DNA of 27,918 nucleotides from a virus. The first letter of the stretch is position 1; each line of letters starts with the position of its first letter. A program made the position numbers and the translations under genes. This document shows positions 4,546 to 10,836 of this stretch, piece after piece. Location of the stretch: positions 1-27,918 of the IMG/VR virus record IMGVR_UViG_3300042325_000414; one strand, 5' to 3'. A model generated the notes under the pieces. The model had not been told where the DNA came from. It saw only the letters and a list, made by a program, of their open reading frames with translations, and did not search any database.

Positions 4546-4618
4546 TGGTCCATAGCTCAGTTGGTAGAGCGTCGCACTGTTAATGCGAATGTCCCAGGAT
4601 CGAGACCTGGTGGACCAG
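4546..4618 (+). tRNA. tRNA-Asn (anticodon GUU)
   Basis: Perfect 7-bp acceptor TGGTCCA/TGGACCA, D-stem GCTC/GAGC, anticodon stem TCGCA/TGCGA with loop CTGTTAA, T-stem CCAGG/CCTGG, discriminator G as usual for Asn. It follows the GT60 gene by 10 nt. An AT-rich inverted repeat (4620-4626 / 4637-4643) lies just downstream, where a leftward gene converges. Confidence 0.93.
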
Positions 4619-4619
4619 C

Positions 4620-4754
4620 TTAAGAAGATAGTCCCATTCTTAAATGTTTCTTGCATACACTAGAAACAACATAACCATTTCCTTCTACCTTGGCTATATC
4701 GTTATATTCTGCTGTATTATCGCAGAAGTAGCATTTGTCTGTAAGTGTATCCAT
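4620..4754 (-). CDS. zinc-ribbon-like small protein (44 aa), leaderless
   Basis: MDTLTDKCYFCDNTAEYNDI... ends with SVCKKHLRMGLSS. C8-x2-C11 and C34-x2-H37 are 22 residues apart, a credible single zinc site. No ribosome-binding site; the -10 TACAAT (4761-4766) ends 6 nt before the ATG, so the mRNA is predicted leaderless. Convergent with tRNA-Asn, with its stop 2 nt from the tRNA end. Confidence 0.75.
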   Translation of the reverse strand: MDTLTDKCYFCDNTAEYNDIAKVEGNGYVVSSVCKKHLRMGLSS

Positions 4755-4760
4755 AATATC

Positions 4761-4769
4761 ATTGTATCA
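4761..4769 (-). promoter_or_regulatory. extended -10 promoter (TGA-TACAAT), leaderless
   Basis: On the minus strand TGA directly precedes TACAAT (4761-4766), an extended -10 without a good -35. The ATG at 4754 lies exactly 6 nt downstream. The same TGATACAAT is found ahead of 19873. Confidence 0.5.
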
Positions 4770-4837
4770 TATTTGGATTTCCCGCCCTTTTGAAGCTATG
4801 TTATACCTTGGGGTACCATATCTAGCTAAAGTTGGCT

Positions 4838-5008
4838 CTAATTGCCTTCAGAAGGCTTCTTAGGGGTAAGTTTTCTAATAGGGGCTATCATCTTTTTAAG
4901 CCATCTTTCTATTTTATCTTCAAGTATTCCGCCAGGGGTTTCTTTCTTATAATAATCAGATTGAAAATAAGGTGAGTGAAATGTTTTAGCGAAATGATTT
5001 CTTCCCAT
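4838..5008 (-). CDS. basic hypothetical protein (56 aa), leaderless
   Basis: MGRNHFAKTFHSPYFQSDYY followed by a Lys/Arg-rich amphipathic helix (DKIERWLKKMIAPIRKL) and a Pro/Lys tail. Net positive, so nucleic acid or membrane-surface binding is possible. TATAAT ends 6 nt before the ATG with no ribosome-binding site. GCCTTC-AGAAGGC near the 3' end can form a small hairpin. Family unknown. Confidence 0.7.
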   Translation of the reverse strand: MGRNHFAKTFHSPYFQSDYYKKETPGGILEDKIERWLKKMIAPIRKLTPKKPSEGN

Positions 5009-5014
5009 TACACA

Positions 5015-5023
5015 ATTATAGCA
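5015..5023 (-). promoter_or_regulatory. extended -10 promoter (TGC-TATAAT), leaderless
   Basis: Minus-strand TGC-TATAAT; perfect -10 at 5015-5020, 6 nt from the ATG at 5008. A TTGACG lies 20 nt upstream, slightly too far to act as an ideal -35. It sits directly against the stop codon of the gene at 5024-5209. Confidence 0.6.
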
Positions 5024-5209
5024 TTAAACAATTATTTTAGCGTCAACCATCTTATCGTACATGTTGTTTATAATTAAGCCAAGAGACATTTGGCTCTGTT
5101 CAATATTTTTATTAGCTTCTTCTTCGCTCATTCCTGAAGCAAGGCATAGTTCTTTATTGTCCTCATTAATAGAGTCTAACATAATTTTAATTGCGTCGTC
5201 TTTAGTCAT
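5024..5209 (-). CDS. acidic helical hypothetical protein (61 aa), leaderless
   Basis: MTKDDAIKIMLDSINEDNKE, then SGMSEEEANKNIEQSQMSLG, and a hydrophobic end: three probable amphipathic helices. There is no ribosome-binding site, and the TTGACA-N18-TAATAT promoter ends 6 nt before the ATG, as for the two genes on its left. No family recognised. Confidence 0.75.
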   Translation of the reverse strand: MTKDDAIKIMLDSINEDNKELCLASGMSEEEANKNIEQSQMSLGLIINNMYDKMVDAKIIV

Positions 5210-5215
5210 AAGACT

Positions 5216-5245
5216 ATATTAGCATTTTGTTTTAGCAAATGTCAA
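5216..5245 (-). promoter_or_regulatory. TTGACA-N18-TAATAT promoter, leaderless
   Basis: Perfect -35 TTGACA (5240-5245, minus), 18-nt spacer, TAATAT (5216-5221), 6 nt, then the ATG at 5209. Confidence 0.65.
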
Positions 5246-5317
5246 GGGGGTCTTCTACCGCCGAGGCACTATTTTCGCACTTTCAATTTCGCACTGTATG
5301 CTCAAATTTATTTATAG

Positions 5318-5353
5318 AAACAGAAAACCCAATCGGAGGCGGATCCAATTGGG
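5318..5353 (-). terminator. intrinsic terminator of the small RNA
   Basis: On the minus strand CCCAATTGGA pairs with TCCGATTGGG (10 bp including one U-G) around the loop TCCGCC, and is followed by TTTTCTGTTT. The best intrinsic terminator I can see in the window. Confidence 0.7.
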
Positions 5354-5409
5354 CTCTGGCATCTTGCGATGCAATGTATGGGGAACATGTGGGATGCTAC
5401 GACCCATAC
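5319..5409 (-). ncRNA. probable small RNA of about 90 nt, three hairpins
   Basis: Promoter TTGACA-N17-TACAAT (5416-5444) predicts a 5' end near 5409. The transcript folds into UGUAUGGG...CCCAUACA (5410-5403 with 5382-5375, 20-nt loop), then GCAUC-GCAA-GAUGC (5372-5359, a GNRA tetraloop), then a 10-bp terminator stem (5353-5328, one U-G pair, 6-nt loop) followed by UUUUCUGUUU. The GCAUC in the first loop could pair with GAUGC of the second hairpin, giving a switch or pseudoknot. I know no RNA family that matches. It lies directly after the leftward gene 5441-5641 and carries no convincing ORF. Size and ends are predicted. Confidence 0.65.
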
Positions 5410-5415
5410 AAATTT

Positions 5416-5444
5416 ATTGTAGATTATCTGTTATTCAATGTCAA
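5416..5444 (-). promoter_or_regulatory. TTGACA-N17-TACAAT promoter of the small RNA
   Basis: TTGACA (5439-5444) and TACAAT (5416-5421) on the minus strand with an ideal 17-nt spacer. The -35 overlaps the stop codon of the gene at 5441-5641. Confidence 0.7.
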
Positions 5445-5641
5445 GCATTTTCTTCTGAAGGAGAATAAGACGGGACTGGACCAAGAAGGAATCCCTGCTC
5501 ATGGTAGCTAACCATCTTAGATACCTCTTCAGGATCTGCCAAATGATTTGCTATTAAGGCTAGCATGTCATATATTCTATGAAGCATAATATAGTTAACC
5601 ATTGGAAGGTTATCTTCTAGATTAGTTGTTTCATTCTCCAA
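5441..5641 (-). CDS. phage hypothetical protein (66 aa or shorter)
   Basis: Helical protein with a central NYIMLHRIYDMLALIANHLA segment (residues 16-35), the style of small phage proteins of unknown role. The longest reading starts at a TTG (5641) that overlaps the upstream gene by 11 nt. The first in-frame ATG is residue 14 (5602) and has no clear ribosome-binding site, so coupled TTG initiation is preferred but unproven. Last gene of the lysozyme operon. Confidence 0.65.
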   Translation of the reverse strand: MENETTNLEDNLPMVNYIMLHRIYDMLALIANHLADPEEVSKMVSYHEQGFLLGPVPSYSPSEENA

Positions 5642-5774
5642 GTGGTCTACCTATATCTTCCCAAAAAATTACTCTACCCATGTTATCTGTTACATTAATT
5701 AATACTGATTCATTCATTTGAGTATCTACAAAAGATTTACAGTTGCAATTACCACAAGCACACTCATGATCCAT
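5631..5774 (-). CDS. cysteine-rich mini-protein (47 aa)
   Basis: MDHECACGNCNCKSFVDTQM and then VLINVTDNMGRVIFWEDIGR. C5-x-C7-x2-C10-x-C12 at the N terminus suggests a small metal site. The second half looks like a beta-hairpin. It overlaps its upstream neighbour by 11 nt and its downstream one by 11 nt, a tight coupled arrangement. No family recognised. Confidence 0.7.
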   Translation of the reverse strand: MDHECACGNCNCKSFVDTQMNESVLINVTDNMGRVIFWEDIGRPLGE

Positions 5775-5985
5775 TTTCCACCTCTTTTACATGTTTAACT
5801 AATTGATCGTAATACTTAAATCCTACCGTTTTATTAAAATCACACGATAAGCAATACAAAAATATATTATCTTCCACATCCTGGTTGGGTAGAAGAGAGC
5901 CTTGATCCATGGGGCATTCTAACCTTGGAACAAGACCCTCTTCTGAAAGGGCTATATATTTAGATACATATTGTATCTTTTGCAT
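5764..5985 (-). CDS. zinc-ribbon-like hypothetical protein (73 aa)
   Basis: MQKIQYVSKYIALSEEGLVP; C24-P-M-D at about residue 24 and C45-L-S-C48 could form a zinc ribbon, followed by a basic helix (YDQLVKHVKEVENGS). AGAGGAAG lies 5 nt before the ATG. It starts 15 nt after the lysozyme-like gene and overlaps the next gene by 11 nt. Function unknown. Confidence 0.75.
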   Translation of the reverse strand: MQKIQYVSKYIALSEEGLVPRLECPMDQGSLLPNQDVEDNIFLYCLSCDFNKTVGFKYYDQLVKHVKEVENGS

Positions 5986-6000
5986 TACTTCCTCTTTACT

Positions 6001-6540
6001 TTAGTAAGGGTATTGCTTTAACCATTCCTGTGCTCTTGGGGTTAGACCCTTCCAAGCTGACCAATTGGTTCCGCCATTAGTCATATAGTACGTTATCTCT
6101 GCGTTTGTTACTGGGTTGAACAGTTGTTCGTTCGATACTAAGTCGAATTTTTCTTTTCGTACTACGCCAAGTTGCCCTAGCATATTGATTTGAAAAATTC
6201 CGTAGGAACTATCTCCAGTCTTCCTATTTCCGTTATATGCAAGCGGACGTCCATTAGACTCCGTTTTTGCTATGGCCCAAGCTTTTTTAAGACCTAGACC
6301 TTGGAAACCTGCAGACTCTAAAATGAATATCAAATCTTTGTCTGCAAGTTGCTGCCATTCCGTATACTTCTTTGTAGTTAGTTTGTGCAGCTTCTCTTGC
6401 TTTAATTGGACTTCAGTTTTCATCGAAGCCTTTGCTTTTTCAGCCGTAGTGGGGTTTACTGAAAATAGAAATAATGTTATCATTACTATTACAGTGGCAC
6501 TATGTACCAAGTCACTAAGACTTTGTTTTATATTCTCCAT
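6001..6540 (-). CDS. secreted lysozyme-like / lytic transglycosylase protein (179 aa)
   Basis: Cleaves peptidoglycan glycan strands, by family. The N terminus has a signal peptide or anchor (hydrophobic SATVIVMITLFLFSV, residues 14-28, then NPTTA before EKAKAS). A lysine-rich linker follows, then a lysozyme-fold domain: AWAIAKTESNGRPL with probable catalytic E94, SSYGIFQINM (111-120), FNPVTNAEITYYM and NWSAWK. I chose the ATG at 6540 because AAAGGAGG lies 8 nt upstream. The longer TTG reading would include the promoter. First gene of a leftward operon. It could be the endolysin or a cell-wall enzyme used at entry; the holin-like gene at 9701 is on the other strand. Confidence 0.82.
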   Translation of the reverse strand: MENIKQSLSDLVHSATVIVMITLFLFSVNPTTAEKAKASMKTEVQLKQEKLHKLTTKKYTEWQQLADKDLIFILESAGFQGLGLKKAWAIAKTESNGRPLAYNGNRKTGDSSYGIFQINMLGQLGVVRKEKFDLVSNEQLFNPVTNAEITYYMTNGGTNWSAWKGLTPRAQEWLKQYPY

Positions 6541-6573
6541 TGGCATTTCCTCCTTTAGAGATAACGAACTATA

Positions 6574-6603
6574 ATCATAACATTGGCCGTAAGTTACTGT
6601 CAA
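6574..6603 (-). promoter_or_regulatory. TTGACA-N18-TATGAT promoter of the lysozyme operon
   Basis: TTGACA (6598-6603) and TATGAT (6574-6579) on the minus strand, 18 nt apart, giving a leader of about 27 nt. A TATAAT on the plus strand (6570-6575) overlaps it and may serve the divergent glycosyltransferase at 6626. Confidence 0.6.
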
Positions 6604-6625
6604 GTCAGTTGACTAGAAAGAAATC

Positions 6626-7618
6626 ATGGAAATATCATTTTCTACACCTATGGTGAACCTTAGATCTAACAATGGATATGGCCATGCCGCAGAAAAAATA
6701 GTTAAATCATTAACTAATTTAGGACATGTTGTTCCTTTTCAAAAATCAACATCTCCAGTTCAATTAAATTTTTCTCAACCTTTATTTTACAAATTACATA
6801 GAAATCAATATCAGATTTCTTATACTCCCTGGGAATCTACAATTATTCCAAAGACATGGTATCCATTTATAGATTCCTGTGACGAAATATGGACAACATC
6901 TAATTGGTGTGCAAATGTATTTGAAGATAATGGATTTAAGGATGTTAAAGTTTATCCTCATGGCATAGATCCTGTATGGAAACCTAAGAAACGTCAAGAA
7001 TCTGATGTTATAAAGTTTTTACATATTGGAGAACCCGCCCCAAGAAAAGCGGGACAGATGGTAGTAGATGCATTTGTATCCTTATTTGGAAATGATCCTC
7101 GTTATTCTTTAACTATTAAAGCACATAACAGTAATACTACTAGAATATATAATAACTATATAGATAGAAATATTATTGGTTTACCTCATCATATGTATAG
7201 CAATATTAAGATGATAACAGATGATATTGATGAAAATCAATTAGTCAAACTTTATCATGATCATGATGTTCTAGTTTATCCAAGCTATGGAGAAGGTTTT
7301 GGTTTTATTCCGCTTCAAGCTTTAGCAACTGGTATGCCAACAATCTGTACTAGTGGTTGGGCACATTATGAAAATTATCTTGGTCCACTAAAAATTAAAT
7401 CAACACTTGTAGACTCACCCTGGCCTTTCCCACATGAAGGAAAAGTTTTTGAGCCAGATTTATTTGATTTGTCTAAACAAATGGTTGAGGTTGCAAATAA
7501 TTTTAAAGCATATGCTGGTTATTATTACGCCCAGTCAACTAAAATACATAACGATTATAATTGGGATCAGTTGACTAATAAATCGTTTAGTCATATTTTT
7601 AAAAAATTCTCAAAGTGA
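6626..7618 (+). CDS. GT4-type glycosyltransferase (330 aa)
   Basis: GT-B fold retaining glycosyltransferase. Acceptor half: NGYGHAAEKIVKSL (residues 16-29). Donor half: FLHIGEPAPRKAGQ (131-144), where R140 and K141 are in the position that binds the donor phosphates, and PSYGEGFGFIPLQALATGMP (219-238) with the E-x7-E-like signature of family 4. AGAAAG lies 5 nt before the ATG. With the GT60 enzyme it gives the phage two sugar transferases. The target could be a fibre protein, phage DNA or a host surface sugar; nothing in the sequence decides. Confidence 0.83.
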   Translation: MEISFSTPMVNLRSNNGYGHAAEKIVKSLTNLGHVVPFQKSTSPVQLNFSQPLFYKLHRNQYQISYTPWESTIIPKTWYPFIDSCDEIWTTSNWCANVFEDNGFKDVKVYPHGIDPVWKPKKRQESDVIKFLHIGEPAPRKAGQMVVDAFVSLFGNDPRYSLTIKAHNSNTTRIYNNYIDRNIIGLPHHMYSNIKMITDDIDENQLVKLYHDHDVLVYPSYGEGFGFIPLQALATGMPTICTSGWAHYENYLGPLKIKSTLVDSPWPFPHEGKVFEPDLFDLSKQMVEVANNFKAYAGYYYAQSTKIHNDYNWDQLTNKSFSHIFKKFSK

Positions 7619-7699
7619 CTTCCCCATTTAAATAAAGTTTGATACACTAGGATCTCACTCAAAAATTAAACAACCGCAAGGCGGAGAAACAGGTATATT

Positions 7700-9634
7700 A
7701 TGTCAAGAACTATTGAAAACCCTTATGAAAATTTTATTGCGTTGTCTAGATATGCAAGATGGATGCCAGAAGAAAATCGTCGTGAAACCTGGGGAGAAAC
7801 AGTAGATAGATACTTTACTTTTATGCTTGGCCATTTAGAAAAAGAACATTCTTATATCCCTGATAAAAAAATTGTTGAAGAAATTAAATCTGCAGTTTTT
7901 AATCGTAATGTTATGCCATCAATGAGATCAGTAATGACTGCTGGAGCAGCATTAGATAGAGATCACGTAGCAGGGTATAACTGTTCTTTTGTTCCAGTAG
8001 ATTCTCCAAGATCATTTGATGAAACAATGTATATTCTTATGTGCGGGACAGGAGTTGGATTTTCTGTTGAATATAAATATGTTAATAAGCTTCCTGCCGT
8101 CCCAGATACACTAGAAAAATCTAATACAGTTATTATGGTGGAAGATTCAAAGAACGGTTGGGCAAAAGCTTATCGTGAACTTTTGGCTCTTCTCTGGTCA
8201 GGACAAATTCCAGCAATTGATGTAAGTAAATTACGCCCATCAGGTGCTCGTCTCAAAACAATGGGTGGTCGTTCATCTGGTCCACAGCCATTAGTAAATC
8301 TTTTTGATTTTACAATTGCAAAGTTTAAATCTGCGGTTGGTCGTCAATTAAAACCAATTGAAGCTCATGATATCATGTGCAAGATTGGAGAAATTGTAGT
8401 TGTTGGCGGAGTTCGTAGATCAGCTATGATTTCTCTTTCAAATATTAACGATATTGAAATGGCTCAAGCAAAATCAGGCAATTGGTGGGAACATAATTCT
8501 CAACGTGCACTTTCTAATAATTCTGTTGCTTATTCTCGTAAGCCAGACATGGAGCAATTTATTGCAGAATGGAAATCTCTTTATGACTCAAAATCGGGTG
8601 AGCGTGGAATCTATAATGTGGCAGCAGCGCAAGCACAGGCTGCAAAATATGGTCGTAGAAGCTCAGAAATACATTATGGAACAAATCCGTGTTCAGAAAT
8701 TATTTTACGTCCCTATCAGTTTTGTAATCTTTCAGAAGTCGTATTACGTGAAAAAGATACAATTAAAGATGTTGAGGATAAGGTTAGACTTGCGACTATT
8801 CTTGGAACATGGCAAGCAACATTAACTGATTTTAAATATCTTCGCAAAATTTGGAAAGATAATACAGAAGAGGAACGCCTGCTAGGAGTTTCTTTAACAG
8901 GACAATTCGGACACAAGTTTTTTTCTGGAAAAGAAGGCCTTGATAAACTAGAAAAAGTTTTATCTGATTTAAGAGAAAAAGCAGTAAATACAAATATTGC
9001 AGAAGCAGGGAAAATTGGGATTCCCGCTTCAGCCGCAGTAACATGTGTTAAGCCATCAGGCACAGTATCTCAATTGGTCGGGGTTAGCTCAGGAATGCAT
9101 CCATGGCATTCACAATATTATACTCGTACGGTACGTGGAGATAAAAAAGATCCAATTTCAACTTTCTTAAAAGAAGTTGGAATTCCTGTAGAAGATGATG
9201 TAATGAAACCAAATGACACTTATGTATTTTCATTTCCAGTAAAAGCCCCAGAAGGTGCAATTCTTAGAAATGATCTAACTGCTATTGAGCACCTTAACAC
9301 TTGGTTGGTTTATCAACGTGCTTGGTGTGAACATAAGCCATCAATTACAGTATCTGTAAAAGAAGATGAATGGATGGAAGTCGGAGCTTGGGTTTATAAG
9401 CATTTTGATGAAGTATCAGGAATTTCGTTCTTGCCCCATTCAGATCACACGTATAAGCAAGCCCCATATCAAGAAACTACAGAACAAGAGTATAACGATT
9501 TGTTATCTCGCATGCCAAAGACTATTCGTTGGGAAGATTTGTCTTTTTATGAAACAGAGGATGGAACTTCTGGAACTCAAACTTTAGCGTGTAGCTCAGA
9601 TGGCAATTGTGAGATTGTAGATATATCTGGTTAG
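7700..9634 (+). CDS. nrdJ: adenosylcobalamin-dependent (class II) ribonucleotide reductase
   Basis: Reduces ribonucleotides to deoxyribonucleotides using B12, supplying DNA precursors. 644 aa, close to the Lactobacillus leichmannii monomeric type but about 95 residues shorter. YNCSF gives C95 (redox partner). N329-P-C331-S-E333 is the active-site N-x-C-x-E, and C342 lies 11 residues on, the same spacing as C408 to C419 in the Lactobacillus enzyme. PSGTVSQLVGVSSGMHP is conserved, and the tail ACSSDGNCEI carries the C631/C637 shuttle pair. AGG lies 6 nt before the ATG and a CCGC-AAG-GCGG hairpin just upstream. It needs host or environmental cobalamin; no riboswitch is seen. Confidence 0.92.
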   Translation: MSRTIENPYENFIALSRYARWMPEENRRETWGETVDRYFTFMLGHLEKEHSYIPDKKIVEEIKSAVFNRNVMPSMRSVMTAGAALDRDHVAGYNCSFVPVDSPRSFDETMYILMCGTGVGFSVEYKYVNKLPAVPDTLEKSNTVIMVEDSKNGWAKAYRELLALLWSGQIPAIDVSKLRPSGARLKTMGGRSSGPQPLVNLFDFTIAKFKSAVGRQLKPIEAHDIMCKIGEIVVVGGVRRSAMISLSNINDIEMAQAKSGNWWEHNSQRALSNNSVAYSRKPDMEQFIAEWKSLYDSKSGERGIYNVAAAQAQAAKYGRRSSEIHYGTNPCSEIILRPYQFCNLSEVVLREKDTIKDVEDKVRLATILGTWQATLTDFKYLRKIWKDNTEEERLLGVSLTGQFGHKFFSGKEGLDKLEKVLSDLREKAVNTNIAEAGKIGIPASAAVTCVKPSGTVSQLVGVSSGMHPWHSQYYTRTVRGDKKDPISTFLKEVGIPVEDDVMKPNDTYVFSFPVKAPEGAILRNDLTAIEHLNTWLVYQRAWCEHKPSITVSVKEDEWMEVGAWVYKHFDEVSGISFLPHSDHTYKQAPYQETTEQEYNDLLSRMPKTIRWEDLSFYETEDGTSGTQTLACSSDGNCEIVDISG

Positions 9635-9649
9635 TGGTAGAATATAGTA

Positions 9650-9684
9650 TTGGGAGATTCCCAAAATTCCTGGGCACCCGCCCA
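9650..9684 (+). other. two adjacent hairpins between nrdJ and the holin-like gene
   Basis: TTGGGA-GAT-TCCCAA (9650-9664) and TGGGC-ACCC-GCCCA (9671-9684) stand back to back, the second touching the ribosome-binding site AAGAGGAG. There is no U-tract. They may stabilise or separate the two mRNAs, or limit access to the ribosome-binding site. Confidence 0.5.
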
Positions 9685-9700
9685 AGAGGAGATGATTAAA

Positions 9701-9937
9701 ATGGCTAAATTTGAAAAAGCCGATTTAAACAAGGATGGTAGAGTAACAATGACAGAACAAGTGTTAGCAGCTTTAGGAACTTATGCAAGAGCATTTTTGT
9801 CCGCTGCAATTGCTTTATATATGACTGGGAATACGAATCCAAGAGACCTTTTACTAGGTGGAGTAGCATCTGTTGCTCCAGTTATTCTAAAGGCTCTTAG
9901 TCCTTCAAACCAAGAATTTGGTTTTAAGAAAAAGTAA
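9701..9937 (+). CDS. holin-like membrane protein with an EF-hand loop (78 aa)
   Basis: Residues 8-19 (DLNKDGRVTMTE) form a textbook 12-residue EF-hand calcium loop: D8, N10, D12, R14 backbone, T16, E19. Two probable membrane segments follow (about 28-42 and 50-66), then a basic FGFKKK tail. The size, two helices and charged tail fit a phage holin, which would time lysis. The start at 9701 has GAGGAG 9 nt upstream; an ATG at 9692 is too close to it. A calcium loop on a holin is unusual. Membrane call firm, holin role inferred. Confidence 0.6.
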   Translation: MAKFEKADLNKDGRVTMTEQVLAALGTYARAFLSAAIALYMTGNTNPRDLLLGGVASVAPVILKALSPSNQEFGFKKK

Positions 9938-9963
9938 TTAATTATTGTCTTAGATTAGAAATG

Positions 9964-9989
9964 CTCCTGTGCTAAAATTAGTACAGGAG
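9964..9989 (+). terminator. 11-bp hairpin before the tail-fibre operon
   Basis: CTCCTGTGCTA (9964-9974) pairs with TAGTACAGGAG (9979-9989) with one G-U and an AAAT loop, followed by TATTCCTATTT. It may be a weak intrinsic terminator after the holin-like gene or an mRNA-processing site ahead of the fibre genes. Confidence 0.5.
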
Positions 9990-10015
9990 TATTCCTATTT
10001 AGGAGACTATGGCAA

Positions 10016-10363
10016 ATGGCAGGACAAAAGAACTTTGAAGTAGATCAAAATGCAACTTTTACCTTTATAGCAGAATATAAAGATTCAAGCAACAATGCAA
10101 TTGATCTTACTGGCGCATCTGCAAAAATGCAGATACGTGATACAAAAGGTGGAAGTAAATTAGCAGTAACTTTAACATCTCCAAGCGGTGGTATTGTAAT
10201 AGATGGACCACTTGGAAAATTAACTGTGACTCTTACTCCAACTCAAACAAACAAACTCTTTTATCCAAAATCTTCATATGACATTATGGTTATCGATTCT
10301 AACGGGAACAAAATAAAACTCCTAGAGGGTTTTATGACTCTCAGTAGATCGGTAACTATATAA
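10016..10363 (+). CDS. small tail/baseplate-associated protein (115 aa)
   Basis: A beta-rich single domain: FEVDQNATFTFIAEYKDSSN at the start, DLTGASAKMQIRDTKGG in the middle, and LEGFMTLSRSVTI at the end. This is the pattern of short immunoglobulin-like proteins at the head of phage fibre operons, thought to be adaptors at the tail tip. AGGAG lies 10 nt before the ATG at 10016; another ATG at 10009 is in a different, very short frame. Its stop overlaps the next start (TAATG). Confidence 0.65.
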   Translation: MAGQKNFEVDQNATFTFIAEYKDSSNNAIDLTGASAKMQIRDTKGGSKLAVTLTSPSGGIVIDGPLGKLTVTLTPTQTNKLFYPKSSYDIMVIDSNGNKIKLLEGFMTLSRSVTI

Positions 10364-10821
10364 TGGCTGAATCCGTAGTAGTTAGACAAACATTAAATGA
10401 AGTAACAGTTTCATCTCCTGGTCCACAAGGACCAAGGGGTAAAACCATTTTAAATGGATCTGGTATTCCGTCAAGCAACCTTGGCCTTACTGGAGATTTT
10501 TATGTTAATAACACAACTCATGAATTCTACGGTCCAAAACTTAATGATTTAAATTGGACAGGCGCTACAATTATAGGATTATCGGCAGCAGGAGCAGATT
10601 ACGCATTTAGGTATTCTTGGGAACTAGCACAAATAACTAAGACAGATATTGCACCAATTGTATATAGCGTTGTAATATTGCACAACCTTGGTTTTTATCC
10701 TAACGTAACAGTAAAAACAAGCGCAGGAGATATACTAGAAACTGGTATAGATTATGATAATACAAATCAAATTACACTGACAATGGCTCAACCATTTTCA
10801 GGGACAGCACATCTGTCTTAA
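10363..10821 (+). CDS. tail-fibre-like protein with a short collagen-like motif (152 aa)
   Basis: Residues 19-26 read PGPQGPRG, two collagen-type G-P-X triplets. Next comes GDFYVNNTTHEFYGPK, the motif by which phage fibre proteins often continue after a collagen stalk, and a beta-rich C-terminal domain (VVILHNLGFYPNVTVKTSAG) like those of receptor-binding tips. Coupled to the gene before by TAATG; the next gene is 15 nt away. The collagen-like prolines are candidate substrates for the hydroxylases downstream. Confidence 0.7.
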   Translation: MAESVVVRQTLNEVTVSSPGPQGPRGKTILNGSGIPSSNLGLTGDFYVNNTTHEFYGPKLNDLNWTGATIIGLSAAGADYAFRYSWELAQITKTDIAPIVYSVVILHNLGFYPNVTVKTSAGDILETGIDYDNTNQITLTMAQPFSGTAHLS

Positions 10822-10836
10822 AAAGGAGAAGAAAAA

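Noticed and set aside
5239-5511. Plus-strand ORF of 90 codons
   Set aside because: It overlaps the small RNA on the other strand and the well-supported leftward gene at 5441-5641, lacks a ribosome-binding site, and resembles no family I know.
6541-6603. TTG start giving a 200-aa lysozyme-like protein
   Set aside because: That TTG is the -35 TTGACA of the gene's own promoter, and AAAGGAGG supports the ATG at 6540.
7619-7699. Cobalamin riboswitch before nrdJ
   Set aside because: Only about 80 nt are available, without B12-box-like sequence; just a CCGC/GCGG hairpin is present.
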